A stretch of DNA of 64,000 nt, taken from Variovorax sp. RA8. GTDB lineage: Bacteria > Pseudomonadota > Gammaproteobacteria > Burkholderiales > Burkholderiaceae_C. Of this stretch, positions 16,089-25,046 are shown in pieces (the stretch's first letter is position 1; each line of letters opens with the position of its first letter). Where the stretch lies: contig NZ_LR594662.1 of NCBI RefSeq assembly GCF_901827175.1, positions 496,001-560,000 of the forward strand, written 5' to 3'. The notes below the pieces were generated by a model that was not told the origin of the DNA, did no database searches, and worked only from the letters and a program-made list of their open reading frames with translations. The position numbers and the translations under genes are program-made.

Positions 16089-16820
16089 TCAGCCGGCCGA
16101 GCGCTGCAGCCGCATGGTGAGCGAGAAGCGGTCCGCCGGATGGAGGGTGACCGTGACGTCGATCGTGTCGCCCTCGGCGTCGAGGTAGCGGCGCACGACC
16201 TGCATGGCTGCCGAGCCCGTGTCCACGCCCAGCTGCCGCGCCATCGCCGCGGGCACTTCCACCGCCTGCAACTGCTGCACGATCTCGACCACGCGCCGGC
16301 CGTAGCGCTGCTCGATCAAGGTGCTGACCAGCGTCTCCGGCGAGTCGCGAACGAGTTCCACCAGCTCGGTGTAGGCCGGGTCCATGTACAGGTCGGTCCA
16401 GCAGATCGGGAGCCCGAGCTGCTCCTCGTCCATCCGCAGGCTGGAAATGCGCAGCCAGGCCGTTCCCTCCGCGCAGCCGAGCAGGCGCGCCAGGGCACCC
16501 TTGGCTTGCAGCGTCTCGACCTCGCGCACTACACGGACGTGCGTCGCACCGAACTGCACCACGTCCTCGACCGAGGCCAGCGATTGCTGGAAGCCGACCT
16601 GCGGCGTTGCCGATTCCACGCGCGTGCCGACGTTCTTGCGGCGTGACACCAGGCCCAGCTGCTGCAGCTCCTGCAGGGCGGCGCGCACGGTATGCCGGCT
16701 GGTCTTGTAGTGATCGCGCAGCTCCAGCTCTGTCGGCAGGAGCGTGCCGACGGGGTAGTGGCCCGAGGTGATGCCTTCCTTGAGGTGCAGGGCGATATCG
16801 GAAAAGCGGGGCTTGATCAT
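16089..16820 (-). CDS. GntR family repressor, HutC type with UTRA domain
   Basis: The 243-residue regulator has an N-terminal winged helix (IALHLKEGITSGHYPVGTLLPTELELRDHY and RHTVRAALQELQQLGLV) and a C-terminal UTRA ligand-binding domain. The C-terminal end DTIDVTVTLHPADRFSLTMRL is typical of UTRA. It is divergent from a lyase, Bug receptor and fumarase cluster, with two operator-like sites in between, so it very likely represses that cluster until a substrate or intermediate binds. The ATG at 16820 begins MIKPRFSD; the frame stays open upstream only across the operators. Confidence 0.93.
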   Translation of the reverse strand: MIKPRFSDIALHLKEGITSGHYPVGTLLPTELELRDHYKTSRHTVRAALQELQQLGLVSRRKNVGTRVESATPQVGFQQSLASVEDVVQFGATHVRVVREVETLQAKGALARLLGCAEGTAWLRISSLRMDEEQLGLPICWTDLYMDPAYTELVELVRDSPETLVSTLIEQRYGRRVVEIVQQLQAVEVPAAMARQLGVDTGSAAMQVVRRYLDAEGDTIDVTVTLHPADRFSLTMRLQRSAG

Positions 16821-16851
16821 CGTGAACGCGATTTTGAGGCTCAGGGTTAGT

Positions 16852-16880
16852 ACTGACGCGAGAATATGTTCGGACATATT
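16852..16880 (+). promoter_or_regulatory. candidate promoter of the lyase cluster
   Basis: CTGACG at 16852-16857 and CATATT at 16875-16880 are separated by 17 bases and are fair matches to -35 and -10 elements. The -10 element falls inside the upstream operator, which would make repression by steric block direct. The match is modest and the assignment is an inference. Confidence 0.35.
16864..16879. promoter_or_regulatory. operator 1, probable GntR binding site
   Basis: ATATGTTCGGACATAT is a 16-base near-palindrome. Its exact reverse complement occurs at 16888-16903, with centres 24 bases apart. The arms ATATGT and ACATAT are perfect inverted repeats around a 4-base centre. Its place between the GntR gene and the lyase gene points to the GntR regulator as ligand. 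Confidence 0.82.
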
Positions 16881-16887
16881 ACATTCA

Positions 16888-16903
16888 ATATGTCCGAACA
16901 TAT
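16888..16903. promoter_or_regulatory. operator 2, probable GntR binding site
   Basis: ATATGTCCGAACATAT is the exact reverse complement of operator 1, placed on the same face of the helix within about two turns. It runs into the ATG at 16902, so it covers the likely transcription start or first codons of the lyase gene. Two such sites suggest cooperative repression. Confidence 0.82.
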
Positions 16904-16913
16904 GAGTGCTCCC

Positions 16914-18290
16914 ATGTCCTCCACCTCCATTCCGATGGCCAGCACGGTCGTCGATTCGATCCTGTTCCGCGACGCCTTCGGCACTGCGAAGATGCGCGCG
17001 CTGTTTTCCGACCGTGCCCTGATCCAGCGCTACATCGACGTCGAGGTCGCGCTGGCGAAGGCCGAAGCGCGCGTCGGCGTGATCCCGCGCGAGGCGGCCG
17101 AGACGATCGCGCGCGAATCCACCATCGCGCGCATCGACTTCGACCATATGCGCGAAGAGACCGACATCGTCGGCTACCCGATCCTGCCGCTCGTGCACCA
17201 GCTGGTGGCAATGTGCGGCGAGGCGGGGCGCTACGTGCACTGGGGCGCGACCACGCAGGACATCATGGACAGCGCGGTGGCGCTGCAGGTGCGCGACGCG
17301 CTCGACGGCATCGACGCCGATATCCGCGAGCTGCGCGCCATCCTGGCCGGCCTCGCGAAGAAATACCGCGACACGCCGATGGCCGGCCGCACCCACCTGC
17401 AGCAGGCCCTGCCCGTGACCTTCGGCTACAAGGCGGCGATCTGGCTGGCGATGTTCGATCGCCACCAGCAGCGCCTGGCCGAATTGCGCCCGCGCGTCGC
17501 GGTGGTCGAGTTCGCCGGTGCCGCGGGCACGCTGGCTTCGCTCGGCGATAAGGGCTTCGAGGTGCAGCAGGCGATGGCCGAGGAGCTCGGCCTGGGCGTG
17601 CCGGCCACCACCTGGCACGTGGCGCGCGACGGCTTCGCCGAGGCGGTGAACCTGCTGGCGCTGGTGACCGGCTCGCTCGGGAAGATTGCACTCGACATCA
17701 TGATCATGGCGTCCACCGAATTCGCCGAGGTCTACGAGCCCTTCGTGAAAGGTCGCGGCGCGAGCAGCACGATGCCGCAGAAGCGCAACCCCATCTCCAG
17801 CGAGCTGATGCTGGCCGCGTCCAAGGCGGTGCGGCAGCACGCCGGCCTGATGGTCGACGCGATGGTGCAGGACTTCGAGCGCGCCACCGGACCCTGGCAT
17901 GCCGAGTGGATCGCGATTCCCGAGAGCTTCATCCTCACGGCGGGCGCGCTGCACCAGGCCAAGTTCGCGCTGGGCGGCCTGATCGTCGATACCGAGCGCA
18001 TGAAGCACAACCTGGGCATCAGCCGCGGCCTGATCGTGGCCGAGGCGGTGATGATGGGCCTGGCGCCGCACACCGGCCGCCAGCAGGCGCACGACCTGGT
18101 CTACGACGCCTGCCGCCGTGTCAACGAGCAGGGCGGCACGCTGGGCGAGGCGCTGGCCGCGCTGCCCGAAGTCACCCGGCACCTCGACCGCGCCGCGATC
18201 GACCGCCTGACCGACCCCGCCAACTATCTCGGCCTTGCGCCGCAGATGGTCGATCGTGCGCTCGCGCTTTCGGCGAAGGCGCAGCACTGA
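16914..18290 (+). CDS. lyase of the fumarase/aspartase superfamily, PcaB/PurB-like
   Basis: The product (458 residues from 16914) belongs to the superfamily that includes adenylosuccinate lyase, argininosuccinate lyase and 3-carboxy-muconate cycloisomerase. The signature loop is SSTMPQKRNP, and the other conserved regions appear as HWGATTQDIMDSA and AGRTHLQQALPVTFGYK. Most members cleave a C-N or C-O bond and release fumarate. A fumarase gene two places downstream would then convert fumarate to malate. The start is uncertain: ATGs at 16866, 16890 and 16902 are in frame but lie in or at the operators, and no clear ribosome binding site is visible. The exact substrate cannot be read. Confidence 0.87.
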   Translation: MSSTSIPMASTVVDSILFRDAFGTAKMRALFSDRALIQRYIDVEVALAKAEARVGVIPREAAETIARESTIARIDFDHMREETDIVGYPILPLVHQLVAMCGEAGRYVHWGATTQDIMDSAVALQVRDALDGIDADIRELRAILAGLAKKYRDTPMAGRTHLQQALPVTFGYKAAIWLAMFDRHQQRLAELRPRVAVVEFAGAAGTLASLGDKGFEVQQAMAEELGLGVPATTWHVARDGFAEAVNLLALVTGSLGKIALDIMIMASTEFAEVYEPFVKGRGASSTMPQKRNPISSELMLAASKAVRQHAGLMVDAMVQDFERATGPWHAEWIAIPESFILTAGALHQAKFALGGLIVDTERMKHNLGISRGLIVAEAVMMGLAPHTGRQQAHDLVYDACRRVNEQGGTLGEALAALPEVTRHLDRAAIDRLTDPANYLGLAPQMVDRALALSAKAQH

Positions 18291-18334
18291 ACTTCCCCGA
18301 TCCCATTCTTCATTCCATTCCAGGAGACATGAGC

Positions 18335-19312
18335 ATGCGTTTCATCAAGACCCTTCTTTGCACATTCGCGGCCGCCGCTGCCGTCGGTGCCGCGCAGGCC
18401 CAGGCCTACCCGACCAAGCCGATCACGTGGATCGTGCCCTTCGCCGCGGGCGGCCCCACCGATGCGCTCGCGCGCAGCATCGCCGAGCGCGTGGCGCGCG
18501 AGCTCGGCCAGCCGATCGTGATCGACAACTCGGCCGGAGCGGGCGGCACCATCGGTGCAGCCAAGGCTGCGCGCGCGACGCCGGACGGCTACACCATGCT
18601 GGTCGGCCACATGGGCTACATGGGCGCCGCGCCGGCCCTCTACAAGAAGCTCAGCTACGACCCGGTGAAGGACTTCGAGCCCGTCTTCCGCTTCCCCGAC
18701 ACGCCGCTGGTGCTGATGGTGCGCAAGGAGCATCCGGCAAAGGACATCCAGGGGCTGATCGACTTCGGCAAGAAGAACCCCGACAAGCTCTTCATCAGCA
18801 ACGCCGGCGTGGGCTCCAGCTCCCACCTGATCGCCGCGCTGGTCGCGAGCGCCGCGAACATCAAGGTGACGCTGGTGCCGTACAAGGGCGCGGGCCCGGC
18901 CCTGGTGGACGTGATCGGTGGCCAGGTCGACGGCATCTTCGACCAGACCAACACCGCGCTGCCGCAGATCACCGAGTCCAAGGTGCGTGCGCTGGCCGTG
19001 ACCTCGAAGGTGCGCTTGCCGCAACTGAAGGACGTGCCGACGATGGCCGAGACGGTGCTGCCCGGCTTCGAGGCCTCGACCTGGTACGGCATCTACGCGC
19101 CCAAGGGAACGCCCAAGGCGGCGCTCGAGAAGGTCCAGCAGGCCTACCTGAAGGCCATGACGGACAAGGCCTTCACCGACAAAATGGCGAGCCAGGCAAT
19201 CCAGATGCTGCCGGCCGAGCAGTACACGGGCGCTGCGCTGGGCAAGCACACGGAGGCGGAAGTCGCGCGCTGGAAAGCGGTCGCGGCCAAGACCCACATC
19301 TCGCTGGACTGA
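18335..19312 (+). CDS. tripartite tricarboxylate transporter receptor (Bug family)
   Basis: The 325-residue product is a periplasmic solute-binding protein of the TctC/Bug family. It has a signal peptide (residues 1-22, ending AQAQA) and the conserved YPTKPITWIVPFAAGGPTD, DNSAGAGGTIGA and LVPYKGAGPALVDVIGGQVD regions. Bug proteins bind carboxylates and related acids. No TctA or TctB membrane genes are present nearby, so it must share membrane subunits encoded elsewhere or act as a sensor. The ATG at 18335 has AGGAG eight bases upstream; ATG at 18329 is too close to it. Confidence 0.94.
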   Translation: MRFIKTLLCTFAAAAAVGAAQAQAYPTKPITWIVPFAAGGPTDALARSIAERVARELGQPIVIDNSAGAGGTIGAAKAARATPDGYTMLVGHMGYMGAAPALYKKLSYDPVKDFEPVFRFPDTPLVLMVRKEHPAKDIQGLIDFGKKNPDKLFISNAGVGSSSHLIAALVASAANIKVTLVPYKGAGPALVDVIGGQVDGIFDQTNTALPQITESKVRALAVTSKVRLPQLKDVPTMAETVLPGFEASTWYGIYAPKGTPKAALEKVQQAYLKAMTDKAFTDKMASQAIQMLPAEQYTGAALGKHTEAEVARWKAVAAKTHISLD

Positions 19313-19317
19313 AGCCC

Positions 19318-20712
19318 ATGATCGCCATGCGCGTGGAGCCCGACGCCTTCGGGCCGGTCGAGATCCCGGCCGATCGCTACTGGGGGGCACAGACGCAGCG
19401 CGCGCTGGGCGTCTTCGAGATCGGCGAGGAGCGCTTCCCCGCCTGCCTGATCCGCGCCTTCGGCTTGCAGAAGATGGCGGCCGCGCGGGCCAACCTGCGC
19501 TGCGGCGCGCTCGATGCCGCGCTGGCGCAGAAGATCGTCGCCGCCGCCGAAGAGCTGCGCGCCGGTCGCTTCGACGACCACTTCCCGCTCAGCATCTGGC
19601 AAACGGGTTCGGGCACGCAGACCAACATGAATGCGAACGAGGTGATCGCGAACCGCGCCAACGAGCTGCTCGGCCAGCCGCTGGGCACGCGTGCGCCGGT
19701 GCACCCCAACGACCACGTCAACGCATCGCAATCGTCCAACGACAGCTTCCCGACCGTGATGCACCTCGCGGCGCAGCAGGAACTCGCGCAGCGCCTGCGA
19801 CCTGCGCTGCTGCTGCTGCGCCAGCGGCTGGAGGAGCGCGCCGCCGCCTTCGCCGGGGTGCTGAAGATCGCGCGCACGCACCTGATGGATGCGGTGCCAA
19901 TGACCATGGGCCAGGCCTTCGATGCCTTCGCCCGGCAGATCGACCACGGCATCGACCGCATCGACGGCACGCTGCCGCGCCTGTGCCTGCTGCCGCAGGG
20001 CGGCACCGCGGCCGGCACCGGGCTGAATGCGCCGCCGGGCTTCGATGCCGCCTTCTGCGAAGAGTTGAGTGCGTTGACCGGCACGGCCTTCGCGCCAAAT
20101 CCCAGCAAGTTCGAAGGAATGGCGGCGCACGACACGCTGGTCGAGGTCTCGGGCGCACTCAACGTAGTGGCCACCTCGCTGGTCAAGATCGCCAACGACA
20201 TCCGCCTGCTCGGCTCGGGGCCCCGGTGCGGACTGGGCGAACTGGTCATCCCGGATGACGGCCTGACCAGCTCGATCATGCCGGGCAAGCGCAATCCGAC
20301 CATTGCCGAAGTGGTGGTGCAGGCGAGCCTGCAGGTGATGGGCAATCACGTCACCATCACCATGGCCGGCGCCTCCGGCAACTTCGAGCTCAACGTCGCC
20401 AAGCCGGTGCTGATCCACAACCTGCTGCAGTCGATCCGCGTGCTGGCCGACAGCGCGCGCGTGTTCGCCGAGCGGATGGTGAAGGACATTGAGGTCGACC
20501 GGCCGCGACTTGCGGCGCAGGTCGACAACGCGCTGCTGCTGGTCACCGCGCTCAATCCGGTGCTGGGCTACGACCGGGTCGCGCAGATCACGAAGACCGC
20601 CCTGGAGCGGAATACGAGCCCGCGGGATGCCGCCGTCGCCCTGGGCTTCCTGAGCGCCGCGGACTACGACCGCCTCGTCGACCCGAGGGCGATGGCGGGC
20701 TTGGCTGGCTAG
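19318..20712 (+). CDS. class II fumarate hydratase-like protein
   Basis: The 464-residue protein aligns in pattern with FumC: RYWGAQTQRALGVFEIG, GSGTQTNMNANEVI, HPNDHVNASQSSND, and the C-terminal GNFELNVAKPVLIHNLLQS. It should interconvert fumarate and malate in the cytoplasm. The signature loop reads TSSIMPGKRNPT rather than the usual GSSIMPGKVNPT, so it may be a specialised paralogue. It starts 5 bases after the Bug gene and is likely co-transcribed with the lyase. Its stop TAG is shared with the stop of the convergent permease gene at CTAG (20709-20712). Confidence 0.9.
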   Translation: MIAMRVEPDAFGPVEIPADRYWGAQTQRALGVFEIGEERFPACLIRAFGLQKMAAARANLRCGALDAALAQKIVAAAEELRAGRFDDHFPLSIWQTGSGTQTNMNANEVIANRANELLGQPLGTRAPVHPNDHVNASQSSNDSFPTVMHLAAQQELAQRLRPALLLLRQRLEERAAAFAGVLKIARTHLMDAVPMTMGQAFDAFARQIDHGIDRIDGTLPRLCLLPQGGTAAGTGLNAPPGFDAAFCEELSALTGTAFAPNPSKFEGMAAHDTLVEVSGALNVVATSLVKIANDIRLLGSGPRCGLGELVIPDDGLTSSIMPGKRNPTIAEVVVQASLQVMGNHVTITMAGASGNFELNVAKPVLIHNLLQSIRVLADSARVFAERMVKDIEVDRPRLAAQVDNALLLVTALNPVLGYDRVAQITKTALERNTSPRDAAVALGFLSAADYDRLVDPRAMAGLAG

Positions 20713-21836
20713 AGCCTGAGGAGCAGGGCCGAGGCCGCGCACACCAGCAGGAAGGGGATGCTGATGCGATGGAATTCGCGCAGCCCGTGCTCCACCTTCG
20801 CCAGCCGCAGCGCGATCAGGTTGGCCAGCGATCCCAGCACGCAGCCGAAGCCGCCCACGCTGACGCCGGCGGCGAGCGCGGGCAGGTCGTGCACGTAGCG
20901 GTCGAGCAGGATGGTGGCCGGCACATTGCTGATGAACTGCGAGACGCCGATGGCGGCCAGGTAGGCGCGCCAGCCCTCGCCGATCGGCCATTGCTGCAGC
21001 AGCGCGGCGACGGTCGGCAGCTCGGCCAGCTGGCGCAGATCCACGAACATCAGCGCGATGATCGCGAGCAGCGCCCAGTCGATGCCCAGCAGCACGCGCG
21101 GGCGCAGCAGCAGGAAGGCGCCGAACACCAGCCCGAGCCCGGCGCCCAGCCAACCCTGGTCGAGCGCGATCACGAAGGCGATGAAGAGCAGGGCCGACAG
21201 CGCCAGCAGGCGCGGCTGCACGGGCGCGGCATCGCGCGCGGGCTTGAGCTGGATCTCCACGCGCGGCACCAGGAAGCGCACCGCGACGAAGAGCCAGAAC
21301 AGCATCACGGCCACGGTCGGCGCCATCATGCCCATGAAGCCGAGGAAGCTCTCGCCCGAGCGGTGCCAGAGGTACAGGTTCTGGGGATTGCCGATCGGCG
21401 TGAGGGCAGAGCCTGCGTTGACGGCCAGCGCCTCCAGCACCACCAGCCGCGCCAGCGGCAGGTGGGCCTGCGCCGCCAGCACCCTTGTGAGCGGCACCAG
21501 CAGGAACAGGCTCACGTCGTTGGTGACCAGCGCAGAGAGCCCTGCGGCGGTCGCGACGAGGAAGAAGACCAGGTGGCGCAGTTCGGTGGTACGCGCGAGC
21601 AGTCGCGCGGCGACGGACTGCAGCATGCCGCTGCGCTCGACACCCTGCGTGATGGCCAGCAGGCCCGCCAGGGCGCCCAGCGTCTGCCAGTCGACCAGCT
21701 TCAGGTAGTCCAGCGGCGCGCGCGGGCGCACGACGGCGAAGACCACGGCCACCGCCAGCAGCACCCACAGAAGGCCGTGGCCGCCGCCGCCATGCTCGGC
21801 CGCGGTGTCCTCGGCTTCAGCGGGCGTCGCGCTCAC
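20709..21836 (-). CDS. SLC13/ArsB-like anion permease
   Basis: The 375-residue membrane protein has about ten hydrophobic helices. The segment VTNDVSLFLLVPLT and, in the second half, VSQFISNVPATILL are the two similar motifs of the ion transporter superfamily that includes CitM, SLC13, NhaD and ArsB. NAGSALTPIGNPQNLYLW also fits. The substrate is unknown; a carboxylate or another anion is possible. The GTG at 21836 is chosen as the start and overlaps the 3' end of the upstream acyl-CoA synthetase gene by 20 bases. No ATG lies in frame near the N-terminus. Confidence 0.83.
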   Translation of the reverse strand: MSATPAEAEDTAAEHGGGGHGLLWVLLAVAVVFAVVRPRAPLDYLKLVDWQTLGALAGLLAITQGVERSGMLQSVAARLLARTTELRHLVFFLVATAAGLSALVTNDVSLFLLVPLTRVLAAQAHLPLARLVVLEALAVNAGSALTPIGNPQNLYLWHRSGESFLGFMGMMAPTVAVMLFWLFVAVRFLVPRVEIQLKPARDAAPVQPRLLALSALLFIAFVIALDQGWLGAGLGLVFGAFLLLRPRVLLGIDWALLAIIALMFVDLRQLAELPTVAALLQQWPIGEGWRAYLAAIGVSQFISNVPATILLDRYVHDLPALAAGVSVGGFGCVLGSLANLIALRLAKVEHGLREFHRISIPFLLVCAASALLLRL

Positions 21837-23361
21837 GCAGCTCGCGCTTGAGCACCTTGCCGATTGCGCTGCGCGGGAGCTCGTCGACCAGGTGCAGGCG
21901 CGCGAGCCGCTGCGTCTTGCCGAGCTGGGCATTGGCCCATTGCAGCAGCGCCTCGCCCGGCGTTTCGTCGCCGGCACGGCGCACCACGAAGGCCACGGGC
22001 GTTTCCCCCCATTGCTCGGAGGGCATGCCGACCACGGCGGCCTCGGCCACTGCCGCGTGGCCGCGCAGCACGGCTTCAAGGTCGCTCGGGTAGATGTTGA
22101 AGCCGCCGCTGATGATCATGTCCTTCTTGCGATCGAAGAGGGTGAGGAAGCCCTCCTCGTCGAAGCGGCCGATGTCGCCGGTGCGGATGAAGCGCTTGCC
22201 CGCCGGATCGAACCACTCGGCCTCGCGCGTCTTCTCGGGCTGGCGGTGGTAGCCGACCATCATGCCGGCTGAATGGCCTACCACCTCGCCCGCCTCGCCG
22301 CGCGCGACCTCGCGGCCCGTTTCGTCGATCAGGCGGATGTCGCTGCCCTCCGCCGGCTGGCCGACGGTGTGCAGCTTGCCGGGGTGCAGGTGCGCTTCCA
22401 GGATGCAGGTGCCGCCGCCCTCGGTCATGCCGTAGAACTCGACCAGGCCGCCGGGCCAGCGCTTGAGCACGTCGGCCTTGAGTGCCGCGCCGAACGGCGC
22501 GCTCGTGCTGAACTTGAAGCGGAAGCTGGTGAGGTCGCAGGTGTCGAAGTCCGGATGCGCCATCAGGCGCTGGTACTGCACCGGCACCAGCATCGTGTGC
22601 GTCACGCGGTGCTGCTCGGCGAGCTTCAGGTAGCCGGCGGCATCGAACTTCGGCATCAACACCACGCTACCGCCGTAGGCCAGGGTCGGAAAGAAGACCA
22701 CCAGGGTGGTGTTGGAGTACAGCGGCGTCGACAGCAGGGTCACGGTGTCTGGGCCGTAGCCGTACTTCGCGCCGCGCTGCACATGGGCCCAGCGCATGCC
22801 GTGGCCCTGCACGATGCCCTTGGGCTCGCCGGTGGTGCCCGAGGAATAGATGATGTTGAAGGGCGAGGACGGCTGCAGTTCGACCGCCTGCGGACGCGCT
22901 CCCGGCGGCGCCAGCCAGGCTTCGAAGGCCTGCCCGGCTGCGGAGCCGTCGAGCGCGATGCGAGGGGTGGCGTCCTTCGCCGCTGCGCCGATCACCTCGG
23001 CCGCCGCGGCATCGAGGAAGAGGATGTGCGCCTGCGCGTCCTCGATCATCCTTGCAAGGCTGGCGGGCGTGGAGCCGGGCGCCAGCGGCGCGACCGCGAT
23101 GCCGGCGCGCAACGCGCCGAGGAACAGTGCCGCGTAGTGCGTGCTCGAGGCAGCGCAGATCGCGATGGCGTCTCCCGCGCGCAGGCCGTCGCGCTGCAGG
23201 CTCGCGGCCACGCGGTCCATCAGCGCATCGAGCGCGCCGTAGTCAAGCGTGCATTGGGAATCGGCGAGCGCGGTTCGGGACGGGGCTTCCTGCGCATGCA
23301 GGTGGATCAAATCGGCGATGACGCCGAACTCGCGTGCCATCGCGGCGTCGAGCGCGCTCAT
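21817..23361 (-). CDS. acyl-CoA synthetase (AMP-forming)
   Basis: The 514-residue protein is a class I adenylate-forming enzyme. It shows the P-loop-like IIYSSGTTGEPKGIV, the EFYGMTEGGG motif, the hinge TGDIGRFDEEGFLTLFDRKKD and the C-terminal catalytic lysine region PRSAIGKVLKREL. It should activate a carboxylic acid through an acyl-AMP and transfer it to CoA. Which acid is not visible. The ATG at 23361 lies 13 bases after the lipA stop on the same strand, so lipoate genes and this gene may share a transcript; whether lipoate or octanoate is relevant is speculation. Confidence 0.92.
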   Translation of the reverse strand: MSALDAAMAREFGVIADLIHLHAQEAPSRTALADSQCTLDYGALDALMDRVAASLQRDGLRAGDAIAICAASSTHYAALFLGALRAGIAVAPLAPGSTPASLARMIEDAQAHILFLDAAAAEVIGAAAKDATPRIALDGSAAGQAFEAWLAPPGARPQAVELQPSSPFNIIYSSGTTGEPKGIVQGHGMRWAHVQRGAKYGYGPDTVTLLSTPLYSNTTLVVFFPTLAYGGSVVLMPKFDAAGYLKLAEQHRVTHTMLVPVQYQRLMAHPDFDTCDLTSFRFKFSTSAPFGAALKADVLKRWPGGLVEFYGMTEGGGTCILEAHLHPGKLHTVGQPAEGSDIRLIDETGREVARGEAGEVVGHSAGMMVGYHRQPEKTREAEWFDPAGKRFIRTGDIGRFDEEGFLTLFDRKKDMIISGGFNIYPSDLEAVLRGHAAVAEAAVVGMPSEQWGETPVAFVVRRAGDETPGEALLQWANAQLGKTQRLARLHLVDELPRSAIGKVLKRELRERDAR

Positions 23362-23374
23362 CGGCGGGCTTCCG

Positions 23375-24355
23375 TCAGACCCCGGCGGCGTGCGCCTGCT
23401 GATCGGCGTGGTAGCTGCTGCGCACCATTGCGCCGACCGCAGCATGGCTGAAGCCCATCCTGTAGGCCTCTTCCTCGAACATCTTGAAGGTGTCGGGATG
23501 CACGTAGCGGCGCACCGGCAGATGGCTGCTGCTGGGGGCGAGGTACTGGCCGATGGTCAGCATGTCGATGTCGTGCGCGCGCATGTCGCGCATGACCTGC
23601 AGGATCTCCTCGTCGCTCTCGCCGAGGCCCACCATGATGCCGCTCTTGGTCGGTACGGTCGGATGCAGCGCCTTGAACTTCTTCAGCAGGTTGAGGCTGA
23701 ACTGGTAGTCGCTGCCCGGACGCGCTTCCTTGTAGAGGCGCGGCGCGGTCTCGAGGTTGTGGTTCATCACGTCCGGCGGCGCTGCCTTGAGGATCTCGAG
23801 CGCGCGGTCGTCGCGGCCGCGAAAGTCGGGCACCAGGATCTCGATCTGCGTCTGCGGCGAGAGCTCGCGGATGCTGCGGATGCAGTCCACGAAGTGCTGG
23901 CTGCCGCCGTCGCGCAGGTCGTCGCGGTCCACGCTGGTGATCACCACGTACTTGAGCCGCAGCTTCGCAATGGTCCTGGCGAGGTTGAGCGGCTCGTCCT
24001 TGTCCAGCGGGTCGGGCCGGCCGTGGCCCACGTCGCAGAAGGGGCAGCGCCGCGTGCACTTGTCGCCCATGATCATGAAGGTGGCCGTGCCCTTGCCGAA
24101 GCACTCGCCGATGTTCGGGCAGGAGGCCTCCTCGCAGACCGTGTGCAGATTGCTCTCGCGCAGGATCTGCTTGATCTCGTAGAAGCGCGTGGTGGGGCTG
24201 CCGGCCTTGACGCGGATCCACTCGGGCTTTTTGAGCACCTCGCCCTGCACCACCTTCACCGGTATGCGCGAGAGCTTGGCCGCGGCCTTCTGCTTGGCCA
24301 GCGGGTTGTAGGTGGCGGGGCCTTGGGCGTCGCGGACGACTTCGGGGGTGCTCAT
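23375..24355 (-). CDS. lipA: lipoyl synthase
   Basis: Lipoyl synthase is a radical SAM enzyme that inserts two sulfur atoms into protein-bound octanoyl groups. At 326 residues it has normal length. The auxiliary cluster ligands are C74, C79 and C85 in [12 protein letters not shown], and the radical SAM cluster ligands are C100, C104 and C107 in CTRRCPFC. The C-terminal RSSYHAD contains the conserved serine that holds the auxiliary cluster. It lies 16 bases downstream of lipB on the same strand. Confidence 0.98.
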   Translation of the reverse strand: MSTPEVVRDAQGPATYNPLAKQKAAAKLSRIPVKVVQGEVLKKPEWIRVKAGSPTTRFYEIKQILRESNLHTVCEEASCPNIGECFGKGTATFMIMGDKCTRRCPFCDVGHGRPDPLDKDEPLNLARTIAKLRLKYVVITSVDRDDLRDGGSQHFVDCIRSIRELSPQTQIEILVPDFRGRDDRALEILKAAPPDVMNHNLETAPRLYKEARPGSDYQFSLNLLKKFKALHPTVPTKSGIMVGLGESDEEILQVMRDMRAHDIDMLTIGQYLAPSSSHLPVRRYVHPDTFKMFEEEAYRMGFSHAAVGAMVRSSYHADQQAHAAGV

Positions 24356-24371
24356 GGTGCGTGGGCGGGGT

Positions 24372-25046
24372 TCAGGGCGCGAGATGGATGGCGAGCTTGC
24401 TGGCCAGCACCTGCGCGGCTTCGACCCAGGTTGTTTGAACGCCGATTGTAGAAAGGTCGACCGTCTGCAGGCCTGCGTAGCCGCAAGGGTTGATGCGCGA
24501 GAAGGGTTCCAGGTCCATCGCGACGTTGAGCGCGACGCCGTGGTAGGTGCAGTGGCGGGTGATCTTGATGCCGAGGGCGGCGATCTTGCCCAAGCCCCGG
24601 AACGGATCGGCGGGATGCGCCGGGCCGGTCAGGGCCGCGTGCGAGAAGGGGTCGTCGAGTCGCACGTAGATGCCCGGCGCGCCGCCGACGCGATGCCCGG
24701 TCACCCCGAAGTGCATCAGCGTCCGGATCACCGACTCCTCGATGCGATACACGTACTCCTTGACGTAGTAGCCTGCGCGCCGCAGGTCGATCAGCGGATA
24801 GGCCACCACCTGCCCCGGCCCGTGGTAGGTTACCTGTCCGCCGCGGTCTGTCTGCACCACGGGGATCTCGCCGGGGTTCAGCACATGGTCGGCCTTGCCG
24901 GCCAGGCCTTGCGTGTAGACCGGCGCGTGCTCGCAGACCCACAGCAGGTCGCCCGATTCAGGCGTGCGCCCCTGCGTGAGGCGCTGCATCGCCGCGTAGG
25001 TGGGCGCATAGTCGACCTGGCCCAGCCAGTCGACCTCGAGCGTCAC
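24372..25046 (-). CDS. lipB: octanoyl-[acyl-carrier-protein]:protein octanoyltransferase
   Basis: LipB moves octanoyl groups from acyl carrier protein to lipoyl domains, the step before lipA. The 224-residue protein carries [18 protein letters not shown] and the catalytic cysteine in [15 protein letters not shown]; the conserved lysine is within GIKITRH. The GTG start overlaps the stop of the upstream fusion gene (GTGA), so the YbeD-fusion gene, lipB and lipA are coupled. Length is close to the family norm. Confidence 0.97.
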   Translation of the reverse strand: MTLEVDWLGQVDYAPTYAAMQRLTQGRTPESGDLLWVCEHAPVYTQGLAGKADHVLNPGEIPVVQTDRGGQVTYHGPGQVVAYPLIDLRRAGYYVKEYVYRIEESVIRTLMHFGVTGHRVGGAPGIYVRLDDPFSHAALTGPAHPADPFRGLGKIAALGIKITRHCTYHGVALNVAMDLEPFSRINPCGYAGLQTVDLSTIGVQTTWVEAAQVLASKLAIHLAP

